DNA of 64,000 nucleotides, from NCBI RefSeq assembly GCF_037893015.1, contig NC_133660.1, positions 285,731,078 through 285,795,077 of the forward strand, read 5' to 3'. The notes beneath the pieces were generated by a model that was not told where the DNA came from, made no database searches, and saw only the letters and a list, made by a program, of their open reading frames with translations. Shown here one piece after another: positions 1 through 10,880 of the stretch. Position 1 is the stretch's first letter, and each line of letters begins with the position of its first letter. The position numbers and the translations under genes were made by a program. Origin of the DNA: Macrotis lagotis. Taxonomy: Eukaryota > Chordata > Mammalia > Peramelemorphia > Peramelidae.

Positions 1-1790
1 GAGTGCAAGCTCCAAGATTTACTGACTCCATGAATTTTGGAAAGACCCTTTAAGTCACTGAAGTATATCCAATGTTCCAGCCCCCCAAGCCCTGAGTTTA
101 TATGGATCGGGTTCAGGTGGGGGGGGTTCTATTTTTTTAAATGTTCTGTTTGGCTTTCTTTGACCCCACTCAGTTTTATATAATCCCAAAAGTCAGCTGG
201 TGCTCTCTGTTACTCCCCCACATTGTGGCTCAGTCCCTTGATGATCCTCCAGCTACTGTGGGATAGGCTTGAGTCTCTTCCAGGCTCAGGTCACCATTCC
301 ATATCAAGTCAATCCTTCTGACTAGACCAGAAGCGACCTCAATCACTCCATGAGGATGTTTGCCACAGTCCAAGAGGCACAGAGACTTTGACAATAATCA
401 GGTATCCGGGTGGCATAGTTGACAGAGCCCTAGGCCTGAATTCAGGTGAAACAAAATCTGCATCATCCTGGGTAAGTCATTTCCTCTCCAGGAAACTCTA
501 AGACACTAAATAGCAGAGAAAATACCAACCCAGTTGGCAGAGAGACTCTTTTCTCCTGGATTCTGCATACTCACTAAAACAGAGGTCCAGCCCCCATCCA
601 TCTTCCATCCAGGCCCCTAGAAGCTCTGAGAATTCTGGCTCTGGAACTCGTTGCTATTTTTTCCAGGCTCGTATATATAACTGTCTGGGACCATATGCTC
701 TGAAAGACACATGAGGTTGTCATCAATTAAGAGGCAATTAAGTATCATCAAGGTAGACAAAAATAAGAAACCTGTATTCGAATCTAGCCCCACTTGCTGT
801 GTGACCCTGGGCGAGTGACTTAACTTCTGTCTACCTCTGTAAAACAGTTATAATACTATTGTGAGGATAAAAATATATGTTTTTAAAACACTTTACAAAC
901 CTTAAAGCACAATACTCACATACTAGCTATTATGAAAAATCATGGCCCAAGCTTTTCTTTAATGCAATATTTCTATTTACATGATTTCCCTCCTGTCCTC
1001 TGGGATTCAGCCTAATTGACCCTTTCTCTGGTCCTTCCATAATATACCCATCTCCCATCTCCCACCTCCCCACCTTTGCAGTGACAGCCCTGCATGCCTA
1101 AAATGTAGCCACTCCTTGCTTTGTGTTTAGAGACTTCTCCCTTCCTTCAAGCTGCAGCCTAAGGGGCATCTGTGAACTCTTTCCTGATTTTGCTGTTCAA
1201 AGTGTCCACCCTCCCTCACAAGCTGAAGCTTATTCTAATTATACTTATGTATGTTCATGATCTCTCCTATGGAAAGCGTGTTGATTGATTCACAGATCAC
1301 AGAAGAAGCCACCCATCTGACTGTAAAATCATTAATTTAGGCAAAAAAACAACACAGGGGCAAACCAAGCAGCAAAATCATTCTCTTCCTCTCCTCCCTC
1401 ATACAAATGGGCACATCTCCTGCCCCCTTCCATGGGGGGGTGGGATGATGAAAGCCTCCCCCAGGGAAATATGTGCCATCTGCCAACTGGTGTCATTTCC
1501 AAGGAAGGGCAGGGCTTCATCTAGAACCAAGATCTCCCAGAAAATCTTTTTTTCAGACAGTATCTTCCCTCTAGGGGACCCGGGCTGCTCTGACTGACCA
1601 CAGTCTCATCTGGCTGTCCACTACTCATGTAAGACACCACTGAGAAAGAATCACCACATACTGGAGTGGAAGGGACTGAGGGAGAGGCGTGTGTTCTTGT
1701 GACTGTGTGTGTTGGTGTGACACATGTGTGTGAGGTTGTGTGTCCATGTGACTGAGAAGATGTTTATGGATATGTTTGGGATTATTTGTG
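1..1790. other. non-coding DNA upstream of SLC22A8
   Basis: No gene is recognised. About 770-900 holds a MIR-type SINE core on the + strand (CTGTGTGACCCTGGGCGAGTGACTT-like segment). The remainder shows no structure I can name. Confidence 0.4.
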
Positions 1791-1794
1791 AGGG

Positions 1795-1795
<1 letters not shown>

Positions 1796-1829
<34 letters not shown>
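1796..1829 (+). repeat. (TG)n microsatellite
   Basis: An uninterrupted TG run of about 34 bases, with diverged TG-rich flanks from 1690. Confidence 0.95.
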
Positions 1830-1830
<1 letters not shown>

Positions 1831-2204
1831 TGCAAGCATGTTCCTGCTTGGGTACACAAAAGCCCAGGCCACAGACAGCTGAGGAATCAGTAGTGTTTCC
1901 TCTCCCTCCCACAAACCCTTCTGTGTCTGCACTGGGGCCCACGCCTCTTGTGTTCTCGGAAGATCATCTGTGGATTCCAGAAGAGCAGAGCGCCGGTGGG
2001 AGGGGGTCCTGGCCATGAGTGGGTACAGATCCCAGCTTGTTTGGCGTTTTCTAAGTTTCAGGCACTGGGTCCTTTGGTCCAGAGGCCAATTCTGCAAGAA
2101 TTCTGGCTGTGCAGAGCTTTTGGCACTAACTCCACAATCCTAGGTCCTGTCTAATCCCTTAAACAATCTAGGACTAGAGGTAATGGCAGCCACATCAGAA
2201 GATT

Positions 2205-2480
2205 TAGCTTCTGGTCCCAGCTCTCTGCTTCTTACTAATGGTGAGACCTTGGACAAGTCACTGCCTCTCTCTTAGCCCCAATTTTCTCACCTGTAAAGAG
2301 AGAGGGTTAGGGTTCCAATAGATGATGATGTTTCTATTAGATTTAAAATTTGTCTTTTATCCATTATTTTACTGGATCCTCCCTGATACCACTATTACTG
2401 GGGTACTCCATTTTACAAATAAGGAAACTGAGGCTTAAAGGAATAAGTAGGTGTCTGAGGTGGGTTTCAAAGCAAGGTTT
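2205..2480. repeat. two MIR-type SINE remnants
   Basis: 2205-2310 reads as a + strand MIR core (GAGACCTTGGACAAGTCACT). 2390-2480 reads as a minus-strand one (TTTACAAATAAGGAAACTGAGGC). Both are old and diverged. Confidence 0.5.
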
Positions 2481-2812
2481 TCCAGTCTTGGGCCCCATCC
2501 CCTGTGTCAGAATAACTTTGTAACCAAAAGATCCATTCAGTTTCTAAATCTTTTATCCATGAAACATAAACCCTACCCAGGTCCAGCCTGAGGAACAACC
2601 AGTGGTAAACCCCCAGAGACACATAATCCCACAAATACCTTTGCACCTTCTCTAACTCACACACTTCTCTGAATAACCTGAATGTGGACCTGACAATTGA
2701 TAAAGCTTGGGACAGGTGGACCCAACTCAATGTGGGTTTTCTCTAGTGCCCATTGGCAGGGAGACCAGAAAGATGGTAAGCCAGGTTGCAGAGGCTATAG
2801 GATATATGCATG

Positions 2813-2827
2813 AGTGTGAGTGTGTGT

Positions 2828-2924
<97 letters not shown>
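2813..2924 (+). repeat. compound (TG)n(GA)n microsatellite
   Basis: About 44 bases of pure TG followed by about 50 bases of GA with one C interruption. Likely highly polymorphic. Confidence 0.95.
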
Positions 2925-3166
2925 ATGCATTTGTGTGTGCATGTGTTGGGGATCTGGGACATAGAGCCTTAGACAAGGAAAGAAGCAGATACTGCAGGGC
3001 TGAGTGGAAAGAACACGTCGAAGAGAAATAAAATTCTATTCAATTTGCAAAGAAATAGATTTAGGCTTGATTTATGGGAAACCTTTCCAAAGCAGAATGG
3101 GTTATCTCTACCCTTTACTGAATTAGGTCCTGCTTGGAGGATACTAAGCAAAGTGTGTGTGTGTGT

Positions 3167-3300
3167 GTCTATTGGTTGGGTAGATATAGACTTTGTCCTC
3201 CTGTTGGTGACTTAGCACAGCACCCCCACTCAAATCCAATCATGGCATCACCCTCTGTTGTCATAGTCTTCTTTGAGAAAGAAGGACAAACATCATCAGA
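3167..3300 (+). repeat. 3' half of a long marsupial SINE
   Basis: GGTGACTTAGCACAGC, CACTCAAATCCAAT and GGCATCACC match the 3' segment of the longer SINE copies at 20593, 42018 and 46862. The tRNA-like head is missing. Confidence 0.6.
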
Positions 3301-3849
3301 GTATAGAAGGGGTTCCTTTGAGATATTGGATAGACTCAACAGCCTCCAAAGTCCCTTCCCACTCAGAATCTGATCACAGTATGAGAATCAGAGAATAATT
3401 TTTAGAAGAGACCTCAGAAATCATCTCTTTCCAACTCCTACTGAAAAGGACTCTATCTACAAGGCCCCAAACAAGCCAATGATTCTAGGTTGTGTCCCTT
3501 TGTTCTCTGGGACTTGATTTCTTCCTCTATAAAATGAAGGGATGAAATAAGTGGGTCTAAAGTCCTTCTAAGTCTCTGTAATGTGTCCTATGTTCTGGCT
3601 TCTCCTTGTCTGGTGAGGATCACTGTCAGCTTCCTATGTTTCCTGGTTGCCTCCTAGAATACCACAGCCTTCACTGTCTGGGAGGAAAAAGGTGATGGGC
3701 TGTTGCCTTGGATACTTTGCACTCTTGTGACTCGATTGGCCTCCTCTTAGGTCTTCTCTCCTCTCTGCCAGATCTGACATTGTTAACACCTTTCTCCACT
3801 TGGGGCTTTGTGACAATGCTCTTTTGGATCCTCTTAGCTATCTGATTTC

Positions 3850-5120
3850 TCCTTTATAGACTTCTTTGCTGTGTCATCATTCATTTCATATCCCCAACTG
3901 AACATTTTCCGCAAAGGCTTCATCCTGGCCTCTTTTCTCTGTCTACACTCTGACTGATGAACTCCCTTGGGTCTAATTTTGTTCTCCAAGCAGATGACCC
4001 CCCATATCTAGGTATCCCACCCAAGTTTCCCCCTTTCCTGAGTTCTAGTTCCATGTCCCAAATTACTGCTGGACATTTCACTGGATGACCCATAGGCACC
4101 TCAAACTCAACATGTCTTTTCCCCCCAACTCATTCCTCTTCTAAAGACTTCTATATTTCAGTCAGGGATAATCAGGCTGGTCATCACCGTGTCATAGGAT
4201 CATCAATTTAAATCTAGGCAGGGACATAAAATGTATCCATTCCAACCCTTTTATTTTATAGATGAAATAATAGAGACACAGAGAGGTTATGTCACTTGTC
4301 TCAAGTCAAACAGGCAAGTGAGGATCTGAGATTAAAGCGATCTCAGTTCTTCCTGACTGTTTTTCCAGACTAGTTGCAATCCTTATCACCTCTTGGTTGG
4401 GCCATTGCCACAGCTTCCTAATGTTTCCTTCTTCTCCCAGACTCTCCCTTCTCCACACAGCTTGCTCAAGGGATTTTCATTTAATGTGCATCTGACCATG
4501 TCACTCCCCTGCTCAGTAAATTCCGGTGGCTCCATATTGCCTTGAGATTATTAATGGGTACCAAAAAGGGATGCCATTTCTGGTCACATACATCTAGGCT
4601 CAATATCAGGGGAGCCTCAAATTGAGAGTCAGGCATTTTCTTGCATTCTGGCTCATTATGCCCCAAACCTAGAGGCTCCACTCATATTTCTTAAATAAAG
4701 CTAAGGTATATCTTATGTCTCCAAAAGAATTCACATGACCTGGTCCCAACTTACTTCTCCAGACTCGTTGAGTATTATTCCCCTTCAAGCAGTCTACAAT
4801 TCATTCCAATTCTCCCTCTTGCTCTCCTTCAAATATTAAATTCTATCCCCTGCTTTATTCCCTTGCAGTTGCTGCTCTGTCCACCCACCTCCCGTCCCTG
4901 GCAGGTGGGCACTCCCTCCTCACATCCACCTTCTATAACGTCTTGTTCTTCAAGACTCAGCTCTGGCATCACCTTCTCAAGGAAAGCTTTCTGATTCCCA
5001 GCTCATTAGGGCTGTCTTCTTCTCTGGGCTCTAGTTCACTTTTGGACATCTCAAACTGAATGCCTCATGAGGAAGAGGAAGAGAACAAAGTTATTTTAAT
5101 CACCTACTATGTGCCTTAAT
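3850..5120 (+). repeat. old LINE remnant, CR1/L2 type, interrupted
   Basis: Pieces such as CACCTCAAACTCAACATG, ACCATGTCACTCCCCTGCTCA and GGAAAGCTTTCTGATTCCC match a widespread LINE whose translated segments resemble the C-terminal part of CR1/L2 reverse transcriptase. A minus-strand MIR core lies inside at 4241-4370. The family call is from memory of motifs. Confidence 0.45.
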
Positions 5121-5523
5121 CCCTCAGAAGAACAGGCTCACTTTCTTCATCATCTTTGCCCTACTGCGCTCATGTCCAAAAATGGCATGGCCAATGGCTA
5201 TTTGAGTTAGCATCTCTATCACTCCCAGGGTTAGAGCAAGCAAGCCCCATTGGACCTCTCTTCTCCCAATCTAGTTTTCTTCATATCCTGACTGGTCTCC
5301 AGCTCCTAGACTCTGATGATTGATTCACTCTCCTGATCTTTCAAAGTTCACAAGATCACAGCCATCTCCAATCTTCTTCACTTCAAATAGAGAAGAAATG
5401 CCAAGAGACAAAGAACAAAGGCTCATGTTGAAAGGTCCCATGACATCCTGGGATGGAGAGAGTTTGAGTCCTCTCTCCTTGTATCCTTGCATCCTTGCAT
5501 CCCTCCAAAAAGGCAACCAGAGT

Positions 5524-5667
5524 GGGCAGCTAAGTGGCACAGTGGACACCAACCCTGGAGTCAGGAAGACCTGGGTTCAAATATGGCCTCAAACACTTAA
5601 TAATTACTTAGTTGTATGACCCTGGGCAAGTCACAACCTCATAGCCTTACAAAAACTGAAAAAAGGC
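5524..5667 (+). repeat. marsupial tRNA-derived SINE
   Basis: GGGCAGCTAAGTGGCACAGTGG head, GGGTTCAAATATGG B-box relic and an A-rich end. Moderately diverged. Confidence 0.8.
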
Positions 5668-7170
5668 AAAGAAATTGTAAGATGTCTCCGGTTCTGATTG
5701 ACTAATGTCTTTCTAATGTGCCCTGGTTCCATCTGAGAAGTCCATCAGCAATCTGTATCCCTCAGATGGAATAGCAATGCATATTCCACCTGAGAGAGCA
5801 GGGAATATCCACTAAATATCACCCTATCTTCCCAGGCCCTCCTCCCACAAATAGCATCAGTTTTCAAGTACTTGGTCCCCTGCTCAGATAAATAGGGAAA
5901 TGTCATTTGCCATTTTGGTCACAAGGGGGCAATGATGAGTTCTCTTCCAGAAGCTCCTTCCCCCCAATACAGACTCCCCCAGGTCCCAAGAGGACCTTTG
6001 TCTGAGGGGGAGGGGAAGGGACCTACTCTCCATGCCCTTTATCTACACTTAGTTAACAAATGAGTCTGCCGAGTCTGAGAAGGTGAATTTCTTTGGGTCT
6101 GGTAGGGGAAAGGAGACAGCTAGAGAACTTTTTAAAACTATTTTTTTAGTTTTTACTGAAAACTTTTGTTTTTACATTCCCTTCATTTCCAATATATCAC
6201 TCCCTGCACAAAAAAAAACCATTCCTTGTAATTAAAAATAAAAGGGAAATAAGAGAAAAATTATTATTAAGCCAAACTAACTTATCCATGAACCAAATCT
6301 GCACATTCATACAATGCTGCCCACCCAGTTTCCCACATTTGCTAAGAAGGAAAGAACAGGAGTCTGTCTTTGGGCAAACTCTTCTGATCAAGAGAATTTA
6401 TAAAGGAGATGGCATTTGCCCACCAAAAAACTGGACAGCTCCCATATATTCAAGAACCTATGCCCCCTTGGCTCTCTCTCCCATTCTCAAATATCTTTAG
6501 AATTAGAAACAAATGACCTGTAGTTCAAACCTCAGCTCTATCACTCAATACCTAAACAGGTCAGTTAATTTCTCTGAATCTCAGTTTCTCCCTCACTAAA
6601 ATGATGAAATTGGTCTAGAATCTTTTCTGTAAGCCCAGCCTGAGAGAGACTTCAGACATCAACTAGTATAATTGATTCCATTTTATAGTAGGAGAAACTG
6701 TGACTCAGAAAAAGGGGGTGATCTGCTCAAGAGCACACCCATGATGAGAAGAATTGGGTTCATAGGATGATAAGCTTAGAGTGGAAAGGAACATTAGAAC
6801 TCATCTAGTCCCAACCACCCATTATACACATGAGCAAATTGAAGCCCAGTGATGGGATGTGACTTGGATAAGGTCACAGGGCAAAAAGGAGACTCAGATA
6901 ATAAATTTGAACCCAGGGCCTGAGACTCCAAATCCAATGCATTTTCTACTGTATATTTCAAGGTTTACAGCCCAAGGTTCCTGACTTTCCAGGAATCCAA
7001 CTGATGGGAATGGGCTCATAGGGTGAGTGATTGTGAATCATAAAGGATACCACCAAAGTTGTGAACCCCTGCAACTTGGAGGATTTGGGAAGTTTGGAAG
7101 AAGGTGTGAGAGAAAGGGGATGACTTCTATTTGACTTTCTGAATCTGAAATGATTCAGAGACATCCAGTT
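5668..7170. other. non-coding, old SINE remains
   Basis: 6490-6600 (+) and 6660-6950 (-) resemble MIR-type SINEs. No gene or other structure is seen. Confidence 0.35.
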
Positions 7171-7322
7171 GAAAGATCCAGTAGGTAAAAGCTATCACAC
7201 TGCTTTCTGTGGGAGGTGGGGGGAGGGAAGTGAGATTAAGGGGGAAAATTGTAAAATTCAAAAGTAAATAAATAAAGTAAAAACAGGTTATGAAATAAAA
7301 AAAGAAAGAAAGATCCAGTAGG
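7171..7322 (+). mobile_element. 5'-truncated L1 3' tail with perfect target-site duplication
   Basis: The 15-mer GAAAGATCCAGTAGG occurs at 7171-7185 and again, identically, at 7308-7322. Between them are 122 bases resembling the L1 3' end (GGGAGGGAAGTGAGATTAAGG, AATTGTAAAATTC) with an A-rich tail. This is the normal product of target-primed reverse transcription. Confidence 0.75.
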
Positions 7323-9744
7323 CAGATGGTGGTGCAGGGCCAGAGCTCGGGAAAGTTGTGGGGCTGGATATATAAAGTTGAGATTATAAACTCACCAAGT
7401 CTGAGAGGAGAGAAAAGGGTCTTAGGGCAGAGCTTTGGGGCAGCCCTCGAGATTGACATCATGACTCATAATCCATGATTCATTCCTTTTCCCTGGAAGA
7501 AAGACCCTGCCCACCCCAAATCAATCTCTCAGGGGCTTCCCCTTCTAGGTTTCCAACAATGGGACACCCAGAAATTGTGCTGATAGGATGGAATGATGGA
7601 ATTCAACCAAGGTAGAGATCACTAAGGGCCATGAAAGAGCCTACTATGTTCTCATGTTCTGAAATTTTCTGTTTTATGATCCCACCCAGCTTTGGTGTTT
7701 TATGTTCAATGTCTGGCTTTACCTCAAGAGTCTCATTCTCTTTTCAGATTTCTGCCTCTATTCTCATGATTCCAAAAGCCTTCCCTAGTTGACCCTCTCC
7801 TTTCTGGTCATCTTTACTCATACATGACCCAGATGATTTCCCATTCTTCCTTCTCTGAGTCTTGATCCCAACCTTCCTAGCTTCAGAGTACTCCCCATTG
7901 CTCCATCCCTCTCTCCTAGTACAAGGATCACCTCAGGAGCCTCAGGGACTCCATGTTGGGTTGCATTGTGATGAGGAAAATGTTCTCTGTCTGATTGCAA
8001 AAGGAACCTTGAAATCTAATCTCCATGTCCTAGACTAACTCATCACTTTCCTTCTCTGGGTCTCAATTTTCTCCTCTATAACATGAATGGGTTGGAGAGC
8101 TATAAAACAATTGGGTTTCATTAAGCCTCTTACAGTTCTTTCACCACCAGCAACAACAACAAAAAGCTGTGGTTTGGTAGGAGGAGGATGGGACAGAATA
8201 AGATGGGCCCTGGAGTAGGAAGAAAGGGAAGAGGCAGCAGGGAGATAAAAAAAGAAAAAACAGAAACCAGAGGGAAAAACAGGTTCAAAGTCCAAACCCA
8301 AGAGGGGGGACATTTAGAGAAGCTATATTGAGAAATTCTGAAACTGAAAATAGCTCAAAAAAAGGAAGCACATAAATATCTACAAATACAGCTAGAACCA
8401 TTGATACATACCCTTCAACCCAGAAAACACCCCTGGAGGGCCCAAATACACCAAAAAAAAAAGATTTCTAGTAGCTCTTGCTATAACCAAGAAGTGGAAG
8501 GAAAAACAGGTACCCATGGATTGGGAATGTGGCATCAGATGCCATTGAGAGAGATTATCTTCCCTTCCCCTGGTTGAAAGTCCAAAGGTGAAAAAGTCAA
8601 AAGAAGAACCTCAGTGATTCTCCAAAAGTCACTCAATTGCTCAAAAATTGGGTAGACTCAAGTGTGCTCTATTTCCATGAAGACCACAGTTTGGACAGCT
8701 CCTCCTGACCTAGTTGCCAAATATATTTAATTCCAGAAGACCAATCAAGAGATGCTATGCCATCCCAACAAAGCATATGACCCCCATTAAGAAACCAACT
8801 ACACGTGTGTGACTCCATAGGAGAGTCAAATTTCTATTGGCATTGCTTTGGAAAGAGTAGATCCACCCTACTCACCTTCCCTGGCCAGGACTCCCCACAT
8901 GAGTCTGTCTCCATCAGAATGCCTACCTCTTGAAGGCACAGATGCCCTCTTCCATATGTACCTCCCAGTACTTAGCAGAGTTTTGAATATTCATTCTAAT
9001 CACTTTAGACTCTGAAGAACTCTGGGAAAGGGTCAGGGGCCAGTGCTGAAATTTGGTCTCTGTTGTTTACCATTTTTTGTGTCCATAGAAGGTAATGTTC
9101 CCCCAATCTCAGTCTAACCAGGTGACCCAGAAGCTCCCTGGTCCCTCCCCCTGGGTTGGCCTGAAGAAACATGTATGCTCTTGTCACCTGTGCCCAAGAA
9201 AAGGCAACCAAGAAGCTTGAGTCCTGTCTCCCTTAGTATGGATGAGTTTAGAAGGTCCACATCTGGGAGTGCCACTTGGGATCCTGAGATCAATCTTGGG
9301 CAAGTATCCCAGTTCAGTCCCCCTCCCGTTCTGCTCTTTGGTTCTCCCTCCAGTGATATGAGGGGGGTCAAGCTGGATGGCCTCTAAGTCCTGTGATCAG
9401 GGAGCTAGAAACAGGGGGTGAATTCACTGTCCTCAGACCCCTCTTGCCATGTCCAAGCTTTCATGGCCCCTCCCACCACACAAATCCCAGGGAGTTCTAG
9501 TTTGGGTTGGCCTGGGGAGGGGGCACCAGTCTACCTTTGAGAGCCAGATTCCCTCTCCTCCTCCCACAGAGCCTCAGGCCAAGTTGCTCCCTGGGACATT
9601 GGCAGCTCTGTGCCTGCCCAGCCTATCTCCTGGGCCAGGCAGCTTGTGCCTGGAGACCCTCTGCTGAGGCTGCACTTTGGGCTCTGTTGGGCCCCAAGTC
9701 CTGCGGCCCCTTCTTTCCTGTTTGTGTTAATCCCTCTAAACAAA
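7323..9744. other. non-coding DNA upstream of SLC22A8 promoter
   Basis: No gene is recognised. 8330-8560 looks like a decayed L1-type segment (TGATACATACCCTTCAACCCAG). The stretch from about 9100 to the promoter is less repetitive and more GC-rich, as expected for gene-proximal DNA. Confidence 0.35.
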
Positions 9745-9757
9745 GTCAAACATTAGC
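9745..9757 (-). promoter_or_regulatory. SLC22A8: HNF1-like site upstream of SLC22A8
   Basis: Read on the minus strand this 13-mer matches about 10 of 13 positions of the HNF1 palindrome GTTAATNATTAAC (counting the free N as a match). It ends 20 bases before the TATA box, which places it at about -65 to -53 if transcription starts near 9810. HNF1 control of OAT3 in kidney is established in human; that this site does the same job is inference from sequence and spacing. Confidence 0.45.
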
Positions 9758-9777
9758 CCAGGGAGCAGATTAAGCCT

Positions 9778-9785
9778 TATATAAA
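9778..9785 (+). promoter_or_regulatory. SLC22A8: TATA box of SLC22A8
   Basis: TATATAAA is a near-perfect TATA element in otherwise non-repetitive, fairly GC-rich sequence. It lies upstream of a plausible non-coding exon that ends in a good donor (9929/9930). It predicts a start site near 9808-9815. Confidence 0.6.
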
Positions 9786-9809
9786 CCCTCTTGGGGGGCA
9801 GACAAACAG

Positions 9810-9929
9810 AGTTTGTTCCTGAAAGAGGTAGAGGAGGGAGCAGCTGTGCTCACCAGCCACAGGACCCTGGAAAGGAACGGGGGCCTCACGGCAATCTCTG
9901 GGTTGAGAGGGGGGCCCTGGCTGCCACAG
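9810..9929 (+). other. SLC22A8: probable non-coding exon 1 (5' UTR) of SLC22A8
   Basis: The start is estimated from the TATA box. The end is the donor CACAG|GTGAGG. The next good acceptor is TTTACAG at 10218, which would open the exon that carries the ATG (10219-10880). No ATG lies in this 120-bp piece. The splice pair is a prediction and needs RNA evidence. Confidence 0.45.
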
Positions 9930-10352
9930 GTGAGGAGAGACAGTGTGCCCTTCCTGTCTGTCCCCCACCCTGCCTCCCAGGGGCCCTCAGAGAGAAGTGG
10001 ATTCTGCCCAGGCTTCATTTCTCTTCTAGGTCCCTAGCCTTCAGGGACCTAGAAGGGACTTGCTGGATTCTAGATCCGACTAGAGCTGGGAGCGCTCCAT
10101 GGGAGTTAGCCCACCCTCTCATTTCACAGAAGAAGAAACTGAGGGAAGGGAGGTAGAATGATGGCCAAGAGTCAAACCAAGGCAGGTCTTCTGATGGACT
10201 CTTCTCTTTCCTTTACAGCCACTGCTCCTGGAGAGTCTCACTCAGCCCCAACTCCTACCCCACCCCCAGTCCTGCCCTGACCCATTCAGTAGCTCTGGCC
10301 TCTCAGAGGCTTGGAAGCTCACTCCATTCTCCCAGCCTCAGAGGGCCTGGTC

Positions 10353-10367
10353 ATGTGGCATCCGTGA
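10353..10367 (+). promoter_or_regulatory. SLC22A8: short upstream ORF in SLC22A8 leader
   Basis: The only ATG I find in the predicted leader before the start codon opens a four-codon reading frame (Met-Trp-His-Pro) that stops 150 bases before the main ATG. Such uORFs can lower translation of the main frame; whether this one does is unknown. Confidence 0.35.
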
Positions 10368-10517
10368 GCCATTTCCCCAGCCCAGCCTCTTGGGTCAGTT
10401 TCCCCAGGTTTGCCCAGGCAGCCACCTAGGACCCCTTTGCAGCTCATCTCCAACAAAAACCCACCCCAAGAGCTCCCTATAGTCTCCTCTCCTCCTCCTT
10501 TCCTTATCTCTGCCACC

Positions 10518-10880
10518 ATGACCTTCTCAGAGATCCTCGAGAGGGTGGGTAGCCTGGGGCCCTTCCAGATCCTACATGTGTTTCTGCTATCTGTCCCTGT
10601 CTTCTTCATGGCCAGCCACAACCTGCTGCAGATCTTTACTGCAGCCACCCCCTCCCACCACTGCCTACCAGCCCATAATGCCTCCTCCCTGGCCTCAGCC
10701 CTCCCCATCGGGCCCGACGGAACCCCAGACCGGTGCCGGAGATTCACCTACCCTCTGTTGGAAAGGTCTCTGGGACCATGGAACACTACCCTCCCCAATG
10801 AGACTTGGAGCCACACAGAACCCTGCCTGGATGGTTGGGTCTATGATAGGAGTTTGTTCACCTCCACCATCGTGACAGAG
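10518..10880 (+). CDS. SLC22A8: SLC22A8 coding exon 1
   Basis: Encodes residues 1-121: a short cytoplasmic start, TM1, and most of the glycosylated extracellular loop with the conserved HHC and DGWVYD motifs. It ends in phase 0 after IVTE with donor GAG|GTAAGA. Confidence 0.96.

Noticed and set aside
10319-10747. Minus-strand open frame of 142 residues
   Set aside because: Lies antisense to SLC22A8 exon 1 and leader; a shadow of a real coding exon.
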